A DNA stretch of 64,000 bases. Source: Terrihalobacillus insolitus. GTDB lineage: Bacteria; Bacillota; Bacilli; Bacillales; Amphibacillaceae. Of the stretch, positions 19,146 to 27,345 are shown piece after piece. Position numbers and translations under genes: made by a program. The number at the start of each line of letters is the position of its first letter. The first letter of the stretch is position 1. The DNA lies in the NCBI RefSeq assembly GCF_028416575.1, contig NZ_JAMQKB010000010.1, positions 1-64,000 of the forward strand, in the 5' to 3' direction. The notes under the pieces are model-generated. The model saw only the letters and a list, made by a program, of their open reading frames with translations, was not told the origin of the DNA and did not search any database.

Positions 19146-19970
19146 TTAGCGTAGTCTCGCTATTTGGTTTACTGTTTTTTCCATGCTTTGGTCATATGCT
19201 TTTAATACACGCTGACTTGCTTCAAAGGAACGGTATGCTTCCATCATATCGGTCATCGTTTTTGCGGGATCTACGTTTGATTGTTCAAGAAATCCTTGTT
19301 TTACCTGAAAAGAAATATTGGGATTGTTCCTCGCATTTTGCATCGCTTCGCCGTCATTTGCTAGTTGGTACAAGCCGTTTCCCTCTTTTACTAGATCGTT
19401 TGCATTCGGGCTGTAGCTAATCCCAAGTGGCATTGCTTGATTAGCAGTTTGAACGGTCCCCTCATCTGTTACATCGAATTCAAGACCGTCCGTTGAAATG
19501 CGCGCGCCTGCTTGATCCAACACATAATAGCCTTGATTGGTCACAAGATAACCTTGTCCATCAACAGTAAAATTCCCGTTCCGTGTGTAGCGTATGTCAC
19601 CCGTTTCATTCTGCACTGTATAAAAAACACTACCAGAAGGATCTGGCATCGTACCATTGACTAGAGCCATATCCGTTCCTATCCCAGTATCTTTCAAGCT
19701 GCCCTGTTGAAAATCTGGGACTGCTTCTTGCATGTAAACACCTGTATTTAATGAGCCAATCGGTGTTTGAATTGGGAGCTTGAGTTGTCTTGCTGTTGGT
19801 GCGGTTTCTGTTCCTATTTTCTGGATTAGCAATTCAGGAAAAGCGCGCAAAATGCCTTGATCCTGTTTATACCCTGGCGTTGTTGCATTTGCAATATTGT
19901 TGGATAACACTTCTTGCCTGCGTTGTTGCGCGATCATTCCAGATGCTGCCGTATAATAACCTCTAAGCAA
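19146..19970 (-). CDS. flhO: Flagellar hook-basal body protein FlhO
   Basis: 274 residues, a distal rod/hook-basal body protein similar to FlgG. It has RGYYTAASGMIAQQRRQEVL with SNNIANATTPGYKQDQG at the N-terminus and EQSNVDPAKTMTDMMEAYRS at the C-terminus, the paired axial helices. The start is a TTG at 19970, five bases after GGGGGGAG. This matches the family N-terminus better than the upstream ATG at 20003. It lies downstream of mbl, as in B. subtilis, but a miniature repeat element now sits between them. Confidence 0.92.
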   Translation of the reverse strand: MLRGYYTAASGMIAQQRRQEVLSNNIANATTPGYKQDQGILRAFPELLIQKIGTETAPTARQLKLPIQTPIGSLNTGVYMQEAVPDFQQGSLKDTGIGTDMALVNGTMPDPSGSVFYTVQNETGDIRYTRNGNFTVDGQGYLVTNQGYYVLDQAGARISTDGLEFDVTDEGTVQTANQAMPLGISYSPNANDLVKEGNGLYQLANDGEAMQNARNNPNISFQVKQGFLEQSNVDPAKTMTDMMEAYRSFEASQRVLKAYDQSMEKTVNQIARLR

Positions 19971-20059
19971 ACGTTCTCCCCCCTTTCTCATAACACCAAT
20001 CATGTTAGATTCGCATTTTACAACAAATTTCGCACTTTGGATAAAAAAAGACGCTTATA

Positions 20060-20189
20060 GTGTGTGTTCAAACAGTCGACATTTTAGAAGGCCGACTAAT
20101 ATCGGCACGTCCTGTGTCAAACGTCGGATCAGCCCATCGTGGACAAGCAGATGCGCCGCTTATCATTTGGTGACTTTTTGAACATCCTC
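20060..20189. mobile_element. Miniature inverted-repeat element, copy 1 (130 bp)
   Basis: Ends are GTGTGTGTTCAAACAGTC on the left and GACTTTTTGAACATCCTC on the right, forming imperfect terminal inverted repeats. It is flanked by direct repeats TTATA (20055-20059 and 20190-20194). The right duplication contains the mbl stop codon. Shares ends and internal blocks (GCCGCTTATCATTTGGTGAC) with copies at 26903, 29582 and 56083. No coding capacity. Confidence 0.85.
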
Positions 20190-21191
20190 TTATACAATTT
20201 TTCTTTTTTCTATTTTATCAATATTCTCAAGCATAATCCCTGTTCCTTTTGCGACACAATTCATTGGTTCATCTGCCAAAATCACAGGAACTTTTAATTC
20301 ATCTGAAAGCAACTGATCTAAACCGTGCAAGAGCGCACCGCCACCTGTCAGGATTACACCACGGTCAATGATGTCTGCTGAGAGCTCTGGAGGCGTGTGT
20401 TCCAGTACTGTTTTTGCTGCCTGGGTAATAAGGTAGACAGATTCACGTAGCGCTTCTTCTATTTCATCAGACTTTACTGTGATCGTACGAGGCAAGCCTG
20501 TTACCATATCTCTACCGCGAATGTCGATGGATTCATCTCTCGCTCCAGGAAATACGGTTGCTATGTTTACTTTAATATCCTCTGCGGTTCGCTCCCCGAT
20601 TAATAGCTTGTACTTTCTTTTAATATAATTCAAAATTTCCGCATCAAATTTGTCACCAGCCATTTTAATCGATTGTGCTGTGACGATGTCTCCCATTGAC
20701 AAAACGGCAACATCCGTTGTTCCGCCGCCAATATCAACTACCATGTTTCCGCTTGGCTGAAAAATATCCATACCCGCTCCGATCGCGGCAACTTTTGGTT
20801 CTTCTTCAAGATATATGCGCTTTCCGCCCGACTTTTCTGCTGCCTCTTTAATTGCTTTCTGCTCGACTTTTGTGATGTTCGTCGGACAGCAAATAAGCAT
20901 ACGTGGTTTCGACAAAAATCCACGCACATTAATTTTATTTATAAAATATTTAAGCATTGCTTCTGTTACATCAAAATCCGCTATTACCCCGTCTTTCAAT
21001 GGGCGGATAGCTTCGATGTTTCCTGGTGTACGTCCTACCATGCGTCGTGCTTCATTCCCTACTTCGAGTACTCTTCCCGTATTGCGATCCATGGCAACCA
21101 CAGACGGTTCATTCAATACGATTCCTTTTCCTTTTACATGAATTAATACATTGGCCGTTCCAAGGTCGATTCCGATATCTCTAGAAAACAT
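20190..21191 (-). CDS. mbl: Rod-shape determining protein Mbl (MreB family)
   Basis: 333 residues. Bacterial actin that moves with the cell-wall elongation machinery. Phosphate-1 loop GIDLGTANVLIHVKGKG, phosphate-2 loop VDIGGGTTDVAVLS and adenosine loop LTGGGALLHGLDQL are all present. A second MreB paralogue is expected elsewhere. Start ATG at 21191 with GGGAGG nine bases upstream. The gene follows spoIIID as in B. subtilis. Its stop codon is inside the target duplication of a miniature element. Confidence 0.96.
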   Translation of the reverse strand: MFSRDIGIDLGTANVLIHVKGKGIVLNEPSVVAMDRNTGRVLEVGNEARRMVGRTPGNIEAIRPLKDGVIADFDVTEAMLKYFINKINVRGFLSKPRMLICCPTNITKVEQKAIKEAAEKSGGKRIYLEEEPKVAAIGAGMDIFQPSGNMVVDIGGGTTDVAVLSMGDIVTAQSIKMAGDKFDAEILNYIKRKYKLLIGERTAEDIKVNIATVFPGARDESIDIRGRDMVTGLPRTITVKSDEIEEALRESVYLITQAAKTVLEHTPPELSADIIDRGVILTGGGALLHGLDQLLSDELKVPVILADEPMNCVAKGTGIMLENIDKIEKRKIV

Positions 21192-21639
21192 GAACTTGAT
21201 CCTCCCTGCCTATTCAAACTAACAGCTCCTAACAGCTCTACATACGTTTTGACAAAATTGCTGTATTTGGTTGACGGCGTTTTCGCCTTAACTAAAACAC
21301 TAGCGGTGCATCCGTCCAATAACATAATACTACTAATAACATATTTTATCACAAAAATTCGACATTAGTTAGTAATTATTTGAAAAATTGTTTCCATATT
21401 TGAGACGGTTTGAAAAATCACCAAAAATAAGGGCAAATTAGTCTTTCTTTGATGCATGATCTGGCTTTGACACCGGACGTATGAGACGTTAACCAGGATT
21501 CGCTGGTTTACGACTGATTTGTCGAATTTATTCCTTTTAAAGTAGGAGAATCTTGTAGAAAAACGAAGGCTACCGCCAACATTACGACAGGGCGATAAGC
21601 CACGTTTTCTAAGATAGGCATTTGGAGAATCGATGAGGG
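21192..21639. other. Intergenic region between spoIIID and mbl
   Basis: About 450 bp without a credible gene. A 6-bp hairpin AACCAG/CTGGTT lies at 21492-21509. The part near 21330-21440 is AT-rich and may hold the mbl promoter. I see no repeat-family member here. Confidence 0.5.
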
Positions 21640-21957
21640 TTAACTTACTGGTTTGATTGGGGATTCAATGTCGGAATCTAAGTCTATGGCTATTTCTACT
21701 TCCCCTTTTGAATTAAGCTTGTATTTCAATTTCGTTGCTTCGCCGCCCCGTAAATGACGTATTGCTTTGTGATGGTCTAAAATTTCCTTCACTTCATTCG
21801 CAAGTTCGGGGTTAATTTCTGGCAGTCGTTCGGTTAAATCTTTGTGGACCGTACTTTTTGAAACACCAAATTCTTTCGCGATGACCCGGACAGTTTTCCT
21901 CGTCTCCACGATATGCTTCCCGATCCTGATTGTTCTCTCTTTGATGTAATCGTGCAC
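21640..21957 (-). CDS. spoIIID: Stage III sporulation transcription factor SpoIIID
   Basis: 105 residues. Mother-cell DNA-binding protein that adjusts sigma-E and sigma-K regulons. The sequence HDYIKERTIRIGKHIVETRK then VRVIAKEFGVSKSTVHKDLT, with the helix-turn-helix at about residues 23-42, is nearly identical to the B. subtilis protein. The basic C-terminal part HLRGGEATKLKYK is the second DNA-contact region. The C-terminus is longer than in B. subtilis and ends in acidic residues. The start is a GTG at 21957, eight bases after GGAGG. An upstream start at 21987 is not supported. Confidence 0.96.
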   Translation of the reverse strand: MHDYIKERTIRIGKHIVETRKTVRVIAKEFGVSKSTVHKDLTERLPEINPELANEVKEILDHHKAIRHLRGGEATKLKYKLNSKGEVEIAIDLDSDIESPIKPVS

Positions 21958-22299
21958 ATCACTCGCCTCCCTGAGTTGGTTATCCAAGGTACGAAATGAG
22001 ACAAGGTGATGAACGCTGTGGTGTTTGCATATTTATGTAAGCAGGGAATGAAAGGGCAGCATCTGTTAGTACGCTTCTTGGTAGTCTTAGCCCCACACAC
22101 TTTCTCACCTCAGACCTTACTTGAATGCTCGGTTTATAACATTTTATTACCTGGGCATGGTGAATATGAATAAAAATATCTAAAATGTTGATGGGACAAG
22201 GGGTGTAGAAAGAAAATTATCCAAAAAAAAGATCCTTTTGCCGGGGGAAGTGGCAAACGGACCGAACGGGGTGTTATTGGCTTTATTCTATGTGTTTAA

Positions 22300-22315
22300 G
22301 TGTGTGTTCAACCTC
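22300..22315. mobile_element. Scar of the miniature element (fused ends, 16 bp)
   Basis: The 16 bp combine the left end (GTGTGTGTTCAA) and the right end (CCTC) of the miniature element. They are flanked by perfect TTTAA repeats at 22295-22299 and 22316-22320, as expected after near-complete internal loss. The right TTTAA contains the stop codon of the pro-peptide gene. No other part of the element remains. Confidence 0.6.
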
Positions 22316-22316
22316 T

Positions 22317-22460
22317 TTAACCAATATCTCCATAGCCAGGATCAACCTGACTACTAGGTGTTTCTTCTGCCGCTAGCTGTGTGTGATTTTCTGGGGATGT
22401 AAAAACAAAAGAAATGGTAAGTGCGACTGTACCTATAAGTAACAGCAATTTTTTCTTCAT
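22317..22460 (-). CDS. Phr/AimP-like signal pre-pro-peptide
   Basis: 47 residues, too short for standard gene calling. It starts MKKKLLLLIGTVALTISFVF, a secretion signal, then TSPENHTQLAAEE, and ends PSSQVDPGYGDIG. A strong AAGGAGG lies nine bases before the ATG. It begins 96 bp after the stop of the AimR-like receptor, in the same direction, which is the arrangement of AimR-AimP and Rap-Phr pairs. By analogy the mature signal would be the last 5-8 residues, after export and proteolysis. The exact cut is not visible. The stop codon lies in a TTTAA duplication beside a mobile-element scar. Confidence 0.7.
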   Translation of the reverse strand: MKKKLLLLIGTVALTISFVFTSPENHTQLAAEETPSSQVDPGYGDIG

Positions 22461-22556
22461 GCTTGCTTACCTCCTTCAATCATTTTTTTATTGACAAGAG
22501 ATACACGCAAAATGTGCAACCCTTTGCAAACGAATTAGTGATCATTTGGATCCCAA

Positions 22557-23609
22557 CTAGCAAAATTGTTGAATCGCATTTAATGGTAATTTTGAAAAAA
22601 AGTAATCACTTCTTTTTTCTATGAAATCTTTGTGTGCTTCTAACAGAATGTCTTTGTCTTGGTGTGCTAGTCCGAGGTAATATTTACGGAATGGCGAATT
22701 AATCGAAACGTTATCTAGTATTTTACTTGCACCTACGAAGTTTTGTTTTGCAATTTCAATATGGGCTTGTTCGCTCGGATCGTCTGAGGCTATTCCATCT
22801 ACCATACCAAAATGCGCAGATATGAATGGAAGATTCTGTTGATAAATCATCGATAATAATCGTTTTTGATTACATTGTTTTGCAATTTTAACTGCCTCGT
22901 TTAAATGGTTCATTGCTTGTGTATAACTATCAAATGTATAGGTTAATGCTAGATTAATATGTGTATTTAATTGAAAATCAAGGTTGTACGTTCGGCTTAA
23001 AATCCGAAATGCATGCTTTCTAGCAATGATGATCTCATTTCTTTTCCAATAATAGATGAACAGTACTTGTTGTAAACGCACATAAAGGAGGGCTGACATA
23101 AATGGGTTATCTACCTCTGAAACGGATTCATTAAGCTCCTCCAAATAATTCCCAAGCATATCGAACTCAAACATATCATAGTAACAATAAATTCTTAAAA
23201 ATCCTACTAAACATTTCAGCTCAGGAGATTCCGTCTCTACTTTCTCAACAAGGTGGATGAGCTGTCTTGGACTTCTCAATCGCCTTTTCCTTTCCAGTAG
23301 CAGTTCGTACACATATGCCCATCTATTGTTAGCCATGTTCATTGAATGGAAATTCTTTTGTATTAGGATTCTGAGATCGTCGTCATACCCATTCATGTAT
23401 AAAAATTCCATACCTTCTTTTTGTACCATTGACGATTCTGATTCTAATGTGAATTTTCTAGTCAGCTGCATTACCAATTCATCACGGTAGTGAAGGCTCA
23501 TTTGTTTGATAAACTGATTTAATGTTATTTCTCTTGAGTCTATGAAATCAGTGAGTATGTCTTGGTACGCAATGTCATATGGATCATATGCTACGTTGTT
23601 CTTCGCCAT
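22557..23609 (-). CDS. AimR-family-like TPR peptide receptor without an evident HTH
   Basis: 350 residues, largely helical. The segment EGMEFLYMNGYDDDLRILIQ through NNRWAYVYELLLERKRR matches the style of the arbitrium receptor AimR at the start of its TPR domain. LALTYTFDSYTQAMNHLNEA matches a later AimR repeat. AimR proteins begin with a helix-turn-helix of about 60 residues. Here only about 25 unmatched residues precede the alignable part, and a TAA codon lies immediately before the ATG, so no longer form exists. GGGGGTG stands six bases upstream. The pro-peptide gene follows. It may control a partner protein rather than DNA. Assignment is from memory of the family. Confidence 0.65.
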   Translation of the reverse strand: MAKNNVAYDPYDIAYQDILTDFIDSREITLNQFIKQMSLHYRDELVMQLTRKFTLESESSMVQKEGMEFLYMNGYDDDLRILIQKNFHSMNMANNRWAYVYELLLERKRRLRSPRQLIHLVEKVETESPELKCLVGFLRIYCYYDMFEFDMLGNYLEELNESVSEVDNPFMSALLYVRLQQVLFIYYWKRNEIIIARKHAFRILSRTYNLDFQLNTHINLALTYTFDSYTQAMNHLNEAVKIAKQCNQKRLLSMIYQQNLPFISAHFGMVDGIASDDPSEQAHIEIAKQNFVGASKILDNVSINSPFRKYYLGLAHQDKDILLEAHKDFIEKRSDYFFSKLPLNAIQQFC

Positions 23610-23624
23610 TTATTTCACCCCCTT

Positions 23625-23750
23625 TTGTCGAATTGTTTTTACATATTCCGTCATCCAACGTCAATTTTACTTAATTATGACATAAAATAACAAAAAATCA
23701 ACAACTTTCAACATACAATCGTTCGACAATTACCGAAATTTTTCGACAAT
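23625..23750. promoter_or_regulatory. Repeated TTCGACAA(T) motifs upstream of the AimR-like gene
   Basis: TTCGACAAT occurs at 23722-23730 and 23742-23750, 20 bp apart on the same face of the helix. An inverted copy, TTGTCGAA, is at 23625-23632 just before the ribosome binding site. A possible minus-strand promoter (TTGACG, 17-bp spacer, TAAAAA) lies between them. They could be operator sites, but no binding protein is known. Confidence 0.35.
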
Positions 23751-23790
23751 AATGCTCTGGATCATCTTTATAAACATGGGAAGGGCTTTT

Positions 23791-24532
23791 ATCGGCTTTA
23801 TCACGGACGGTTCGGGGCGCTTTTGTGTCAGAAGTGGCCTTGATTGGCTTTATCATGGACGGTTTGGGGCGCTTTTGTGTCAGAAGTGGCCTTGATTGGC
23901 TTTATCATGGACGTTTTGGGGCGCTTTCTTACGAGAAGTGGCCTTGATTGGCTTTATCATGGACGTTTTGGGGCGCTTTTGTGTCAGAAGTGGCCTTGAT
24001 TGGCTCTATCATGGACGTTTTGGGGCGCTTTCTTACGAGAAGTGGCCTTGATCGGCTTTATCATGGACGGTTTGGGGCGCTTTTGTGTCAGAAGTGGCCT
24101 TGATTGGCTTTATCATGGACGTTTTGGGGCGCTTTCTTACGAGAAGTGGCCTTGATTGGCTTTATCATGGACGGTTTGGGGCGCTTTCTTACGAGAAGTG
24201 GCCTTGATTGGCTTTATCATGGACGGTTTGGGGCGCTTTCTTACGAGAAGTGGCCTTGATCGGCTTTATCATGGACGGTTTGGGGCGCTTTCTTACGAGA
24301 AGTGGCCTTGATCGGCTTTATCATGGACGTTTTGGGGCGCTTTCTTACGAGAAGTGGCCTTGATTGGCTTTATCATGGACGTTTTGGGGCGCTTTCTTAC
24401 GAGAAGTGGCCTTGATTGGCTTTATCATGGACGTTTTGGGGCGCTTTCTTACGAGAAGTGGCCTTGATCGGCTTTATCATGGACGTTTTGGGGCGCTTTC
24501 TTACGAGAAGTGGCCTTGATCGGCTTTATCAC
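23791..24532. repeat. 52-bp tandem array 1 (about 14 copies)
   Basis: The unit runs GCCTTGATTGGCTTTATCAT, then GGACGTTTTGGGGCGCTTTC, then TTACGAGAAGTG (52 bp). Variants alternate between TTGTGTCAGAAG and TCTTACGAGAAG in the second half and between CGTTTT and CGGTTT in the middle. The array lies between the spoIIQ terminator and the AimR-like promoter. It has weak internal dyad symmetry and no coding function. It shares period and consensus with the arrays at 41.4 and 47.4 kb. Confidence 0.95.
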
Positions 24533-24536
24533 AAAA

Positions 24537-24570
24537 AAATAGCTCTTAGGATTGCTCCTAAGGGCTATTT
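24537..24570 (-). terminator. Terminator after spoIIQ
   Basis: A 12-bp stem (24540-24551 with 24556-24567, one G-T pair) with loop TTGC, followed on the minus strand by seven T residues. It lies 26 bp after the spoIIQ stop and directly next to the 52-bp array. Confidence 0.9.
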
Positions 24571-24595
24571 TTCGCTGTACTCTGGTGTGGGCTAT

Positions 24596-25516
24596 TTATG
24601 CATTTGCCATGGCAGCTGACGATTCTGTACGATCGTCCGTGCTATTTCCGCCATTTGAACCAGAGTCATCACTAGAACCTGTGTCATCTGTATCATCTGT
24701 TTCGTCTGATTGACCTGGTGAAGGCAAGTCTCCTGATGGGCCTTCTTCTACATTTTCATCCGAATCACTGCCATCATCTTGACTGCTTGTTGATTCTGCA
24801 TTCTCATCTTTTACCGCATCCAGCGCACTTACTGACTGATTGAAATAATCTTCTGGGTTTACGGCTGTATCCCCTTTGCGAATTTCAAAGTGAACGTGGA
24901 CATCGCTTGCTTGGCCATAAAGGTTTTGACCAGCAGTACCGATCACGTCACCTTGTTCCACTTTAGCACCTTCTTCAACTAAAACATCACCTAAGCTTGC
25001 ATAGTAGGTTGACACGTCATTGTTATGGGAGATTTTAATAATGTTTCCGAGTAATGGATCTTCTTTTACTTCTGAAACTGTTCCACTAAGGGATGCAGTA
25101 ACATCAAATCCTTTTCCATCCTCAGATGCAATATCAATCCCAGTGCTTTGGTAGTATTTATTGTTGTATAAAACAAGTGCTTGTTCCTGATCCTTCGCGT
25201 CGCCACCACGGTCATAGAACTTTGTTACAATTTTGGTTTGTGCATCTGCCGCAACTGGCATTTTCACAACCTCTTGTTGTTCTAAAACTGGTTTTGACTC
25301 TTTACCCTCAATCGGACTTCTTGTGATCGAGTCACTACCCAATTCCGTTTGAGAATCTTCACTTGCCTCAGGAACCTGATTGCCTAAGTTTTGATACCAC
25401 AAAACACCCGTCAGCAGTAATGCCGCCAATGTCAAATAAACTGCCGGAAAAAACCACTTCTTACCAAAGATACGTTTCCAACCATTTTTTGAAACGTTCT
25501 TATTTTCCTCTCTCAT
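24596..25516 (-). CDS. spoIIQ: Stage II sporulation protein SpoIIQ
   Basis: 306 residues. Forespore membrane protein that pairs with SpoIIIAH across the intermembrane space during engulfment. Cytoplasmic residues 1-22, one transmembrane segment FFPAVYLTLAALLLTGVLWY, then a degenerate M23/LytM domain (about 105-225) with VTASLSGTVSEVKEDPLLGN and DVHVHFEIRKGDTAVNPEDY. The zinc-binding HxH part is present but the first metal ligand is not in the usual H...D context, as in B. subtilis SpoIIQ. The last 70 residues are a low-complexity acidic Ser/Asp tail. GAGGTG lies eight bases before the ATG. Forespore sigma-F control is expected. Confidence 0.95.
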   Translation of the reverse strand: MREENKNVSKNGWKRIFGKKWFFPAVYLTLAALLLTGVLWYQNLGNQVPEASEDSQTELGSDSITRSPIEGKESKPVLEQQEVVKMPVAADAQTKIVTKFYDRGGDAKDQEQALVLYNNKYYQSTGIDIASEDGKGFDVTASLSGTVSEVKEDPLLGNIIKISHNNDVSTYYASLGDVLVEEGAKVEQGDVIGTAGQNLYGQASDVHVHFEIRKGDTAVNPEDYFNQSVSALDAVKDENAESTSSQDDGSDSDENVEEGPSGDLPSPGQSDETDDTDDTGSSDDSGSNGGNSTDDRTESSAAMANA

Positions 25517-25691
25517 TTCATCATCACCTCAAGAACCATTCTGATCAGAAAGAGGAAAAACTATACATCAAAATTAAATTTTTTCTATTTATTATTCGAC
25601 AAATCGCAAAAGTTATGTATGAAATAGGGAAAAAAATGATGACTAATCCTGTTTCAGCTGCTTTTAAGAGTATGATCGCTACATACAAATG

Positions 25692-25741
25692 ATTGGCTCA
25701 TGACGCTTCTGATAAGCTTAAAAGAAGCGTCATGAGCCAAT
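25692..25741. repeat. Perfect 19-bp inverted repeat between spoIID and spoIIQ
   Basis: Arms at 25692-25710 and 25723-25741 pair without mismatch over 19 bp around a 12-nt loop. There is no T run on either side, so it is not a typical terminator. It may be a transcript-stabilising hairpin for spoIID or a protein-binding palindrome. Confidence 0.8.
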
Positions 25742-25809
25742 TGCATTCCAGTTCTAATATATGTTGGATGAGGTTGTTAGACAGTTTGTGCTGTAGATGT
25801 GTGCGTATC

Positions 25810-26874
25810 TTAGTTTGCAGCAGCTAATTTAGGTGCTGCTGTTGTCACCTCATCTATCTTTATTCCATTATAATAATATTTCACAATATCTTTGTAGTTT
25901 TTTCCTTCCTTTGCCATACCGTTTGCACCATATTGACTCATGCCGACACCATGGCCAAATCCTTGGGTCGTGAAAATAAGATGGTTGTTCTTCTGTTTAA
26001 TCGTGAAATCACTGGAACGTAGATCTAGTTTCTCCCTAACGTCTCTGCCGCTAAATGTTTTCCCACCAATCGTAATTTGATCCACTCGTTTGCTTTCGGT
26101 TCTTTTTATTTCTGCAACTGCTTCTGCAGCTGGATCGATGGAAACTCCAAGCAGTTCTTCCACCTTGGAAATAGGAAGCGTTTTTTGATCTTCAAATTTA
26201 GGTGATTGCTTATCCCATGGACTTGCTACACTTCTTAAATATGGGAGCTTATTCGACCAATAGTTCTCAGAGTTCTCCGTATACCCATTACTTGTAGAGA
26301 AAAATGCTGGTGTAATTGGTTGACCATCATAGGTTATAATTTTACCAGCCGTTTGAACAACCGCCTTTTTAATTTTGTTCATTTTCCAGCTGTAATCTTC
26401 TCCCCATGCCTTTCTTAGATCCGTTTCATTTTTGTAAACTTGGTATTGTACTGTATCTGTAACATCTGCGCCTTCTGGAACGGTATCTTCTGTACCTTGT
26501 TGAAGAAATTTGACGATATAGGTTCTGGCGGCTAAGGCTTGTGCTTTCAATGCCTCTAATTCGAAGTCAGCGGGCATTTCTGAAGCCACTACCCTCGTTA
26601 CATACAGTTCAAGGGGTACTTTCTCCACCTCACTCGTTTGTGTCCGGAATACGCTAACTGAAAAAGGAGAACTACTAGCATCTAGAACAACGGGCTCTTC
26701 CCCTCCTTCGTTTACCGAGGCCTTTAGCTCGCCATTTGACTGGATGAATGGCACAACGATTAATGTTGGTACTACCAAGATTACTGTAAATAAACTAATC
26801 ATTAGTAGGATGCTTGAATGCTTCCAATTGAATGAAGTTTTGAATGAAGTTTGCTTTTTCCACTTCTTCTTCAT
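25810..26874 (-). CDS. spoIID: Stage II sporulation protein SpoIID
   Basis: 354 residues. Membrane-anchored lytic transglycosylase of the SpoIID-SpoIIM-SpoIIP engulfment complex. A single N-terminal transmembrane helix (about 20-44) is followed by the SpoIID domain with VPLELYVTRVVASEMPADFE containing the catalytic Glu, LKAQALAARTYIV, FFSTSNGYTENSENYW and the metal-binding GFGHGVGMSQYGANGMA. GGGGG lies six bases before the ATG. Expected under mother-cell sigma-E. It lies between murA and spoIIQ as in B. subtilis, but a miniature element and a terminator have been added between it and murA. Confidence 0.96.
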   Translation of the reverse strand: MKKKWKKQTSFKTSFNWKHSSILLMISLFTVILVVPTLIVVPFIQSNGELKASVNEGGEEPVVLDASSSPFSVSVFRTQTSEVEKVPLELYVTRVVASEMPADFELEALKAQALAARTYIVKFLQQGTEDTVPEGADVTDTVQYQVYKNETDLRKAWGEDYSWKMNKIKKAVVQTAGKIITYDGQPITPAFFSTSNGYTENSENYWSNKLPYLRSVASPWDKQSPKFEDQKTLPISKVEELLGVSIDPAAEAVAEIKRTESKRVDQITIGGKTFSGRDVREKLDLRSSDFTIKQKNNHLIFTTQGFGHGVGMSQYGANGMAKEGKNYKDIVKYYYNGIKIDEVTTAAPKLAAAN

Positions 26875-26902
26875 TACTGGCCCCCTTTCTAGCTTTCTAC
26901 TA

Positions 26903-27057
26903 GTGCGTGTTCAAAAAGTCGGCAAATTAGAAGCAAGCAGGTCGAGGCGGCGATGCTTCTGAGGACCGCAGTGTAGGCTTTCCCTACATGAGGACCGGAA
27001 GAACGAGCCAACGAAGAGATGCGTAGCTTATCATTTGGTGACTTTTTGAACGTCCTC
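26903..27057. mobile_element. Miniature inverted-repeat element, copy 2 (155 bp)
   Basis: Left end GTGCGTGTTCAAAAAGTC, right end GACTTTTTGAACGTCCTC, flanked by TACTA duplications at 26898-26902 and 27058-27062. The internal block includes GCAAGCAGGTCGAGGCGGCG and ACGAAGAGATGCGTAGC, shared with the other copies. It lies upstream of spoIID and could affect its promoter. Confidence 0.88.
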
Positions 27058-27180
27058 TACTATATAAATCTATACAAAACATAAAAATAATAGAACTAGA
27101 AATTGAAGAATTGTCTGATAGAGGCTGTCCATTTTTTGCAAATGTAGTGAAGGATCCGTCAAGAATTGCTACCAAAAGGA

Positions 27181-27214
27181 AAAGCTGCCCTCCCAGGATT
27201 GGGAGGGCAGCTTT
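27181..27214 (-). terminator. Terminator after murA
   Basis: A perfect 15-bp stem (27181-27195 with 27200-27214) with loop GGAT, followed on the minus strand by TTTT. It lies 107 bp after the murA stop. Confidence 0.9.
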
Positions 27215-27264
27215 ATGCGGTTCCTTTATGCAGTTCGTTAGAGGGCATATGATAATAAACAGGT

Positions 27265-27345
27265 GCAGTTTCAGATTGCATTATGATGCGTTAGATGCTT
27301 GGTGTGCATTTCAGTTTGCATTATGATGCATTGAATGCTTGGTGC
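27265..27345. repeat. 41-bp tandem duplication at the 3' end of murA
   Basis: Two adjacent copies (27265-27305 and 27306-27345) of about 40 bp share the core TGCATTATGATGC and ATGCTTGGTG. The right copy contains the last codons and the stop of murA. The left copy lies just outside the gene and carries a remnant of the same end. Confidence 0.7.

Noticed and set aside
21143..21352. Minus-strand frame overlapping the start of mbl
   Set aside because: It overlaps mbl in another frame and has no start signal or known homology.
23791..24532. Possible CRISPR array because of the regular spacing
   Set aside because: Whole 52-bp units are repeated. There are no unique spacers and no cas genes in the window.
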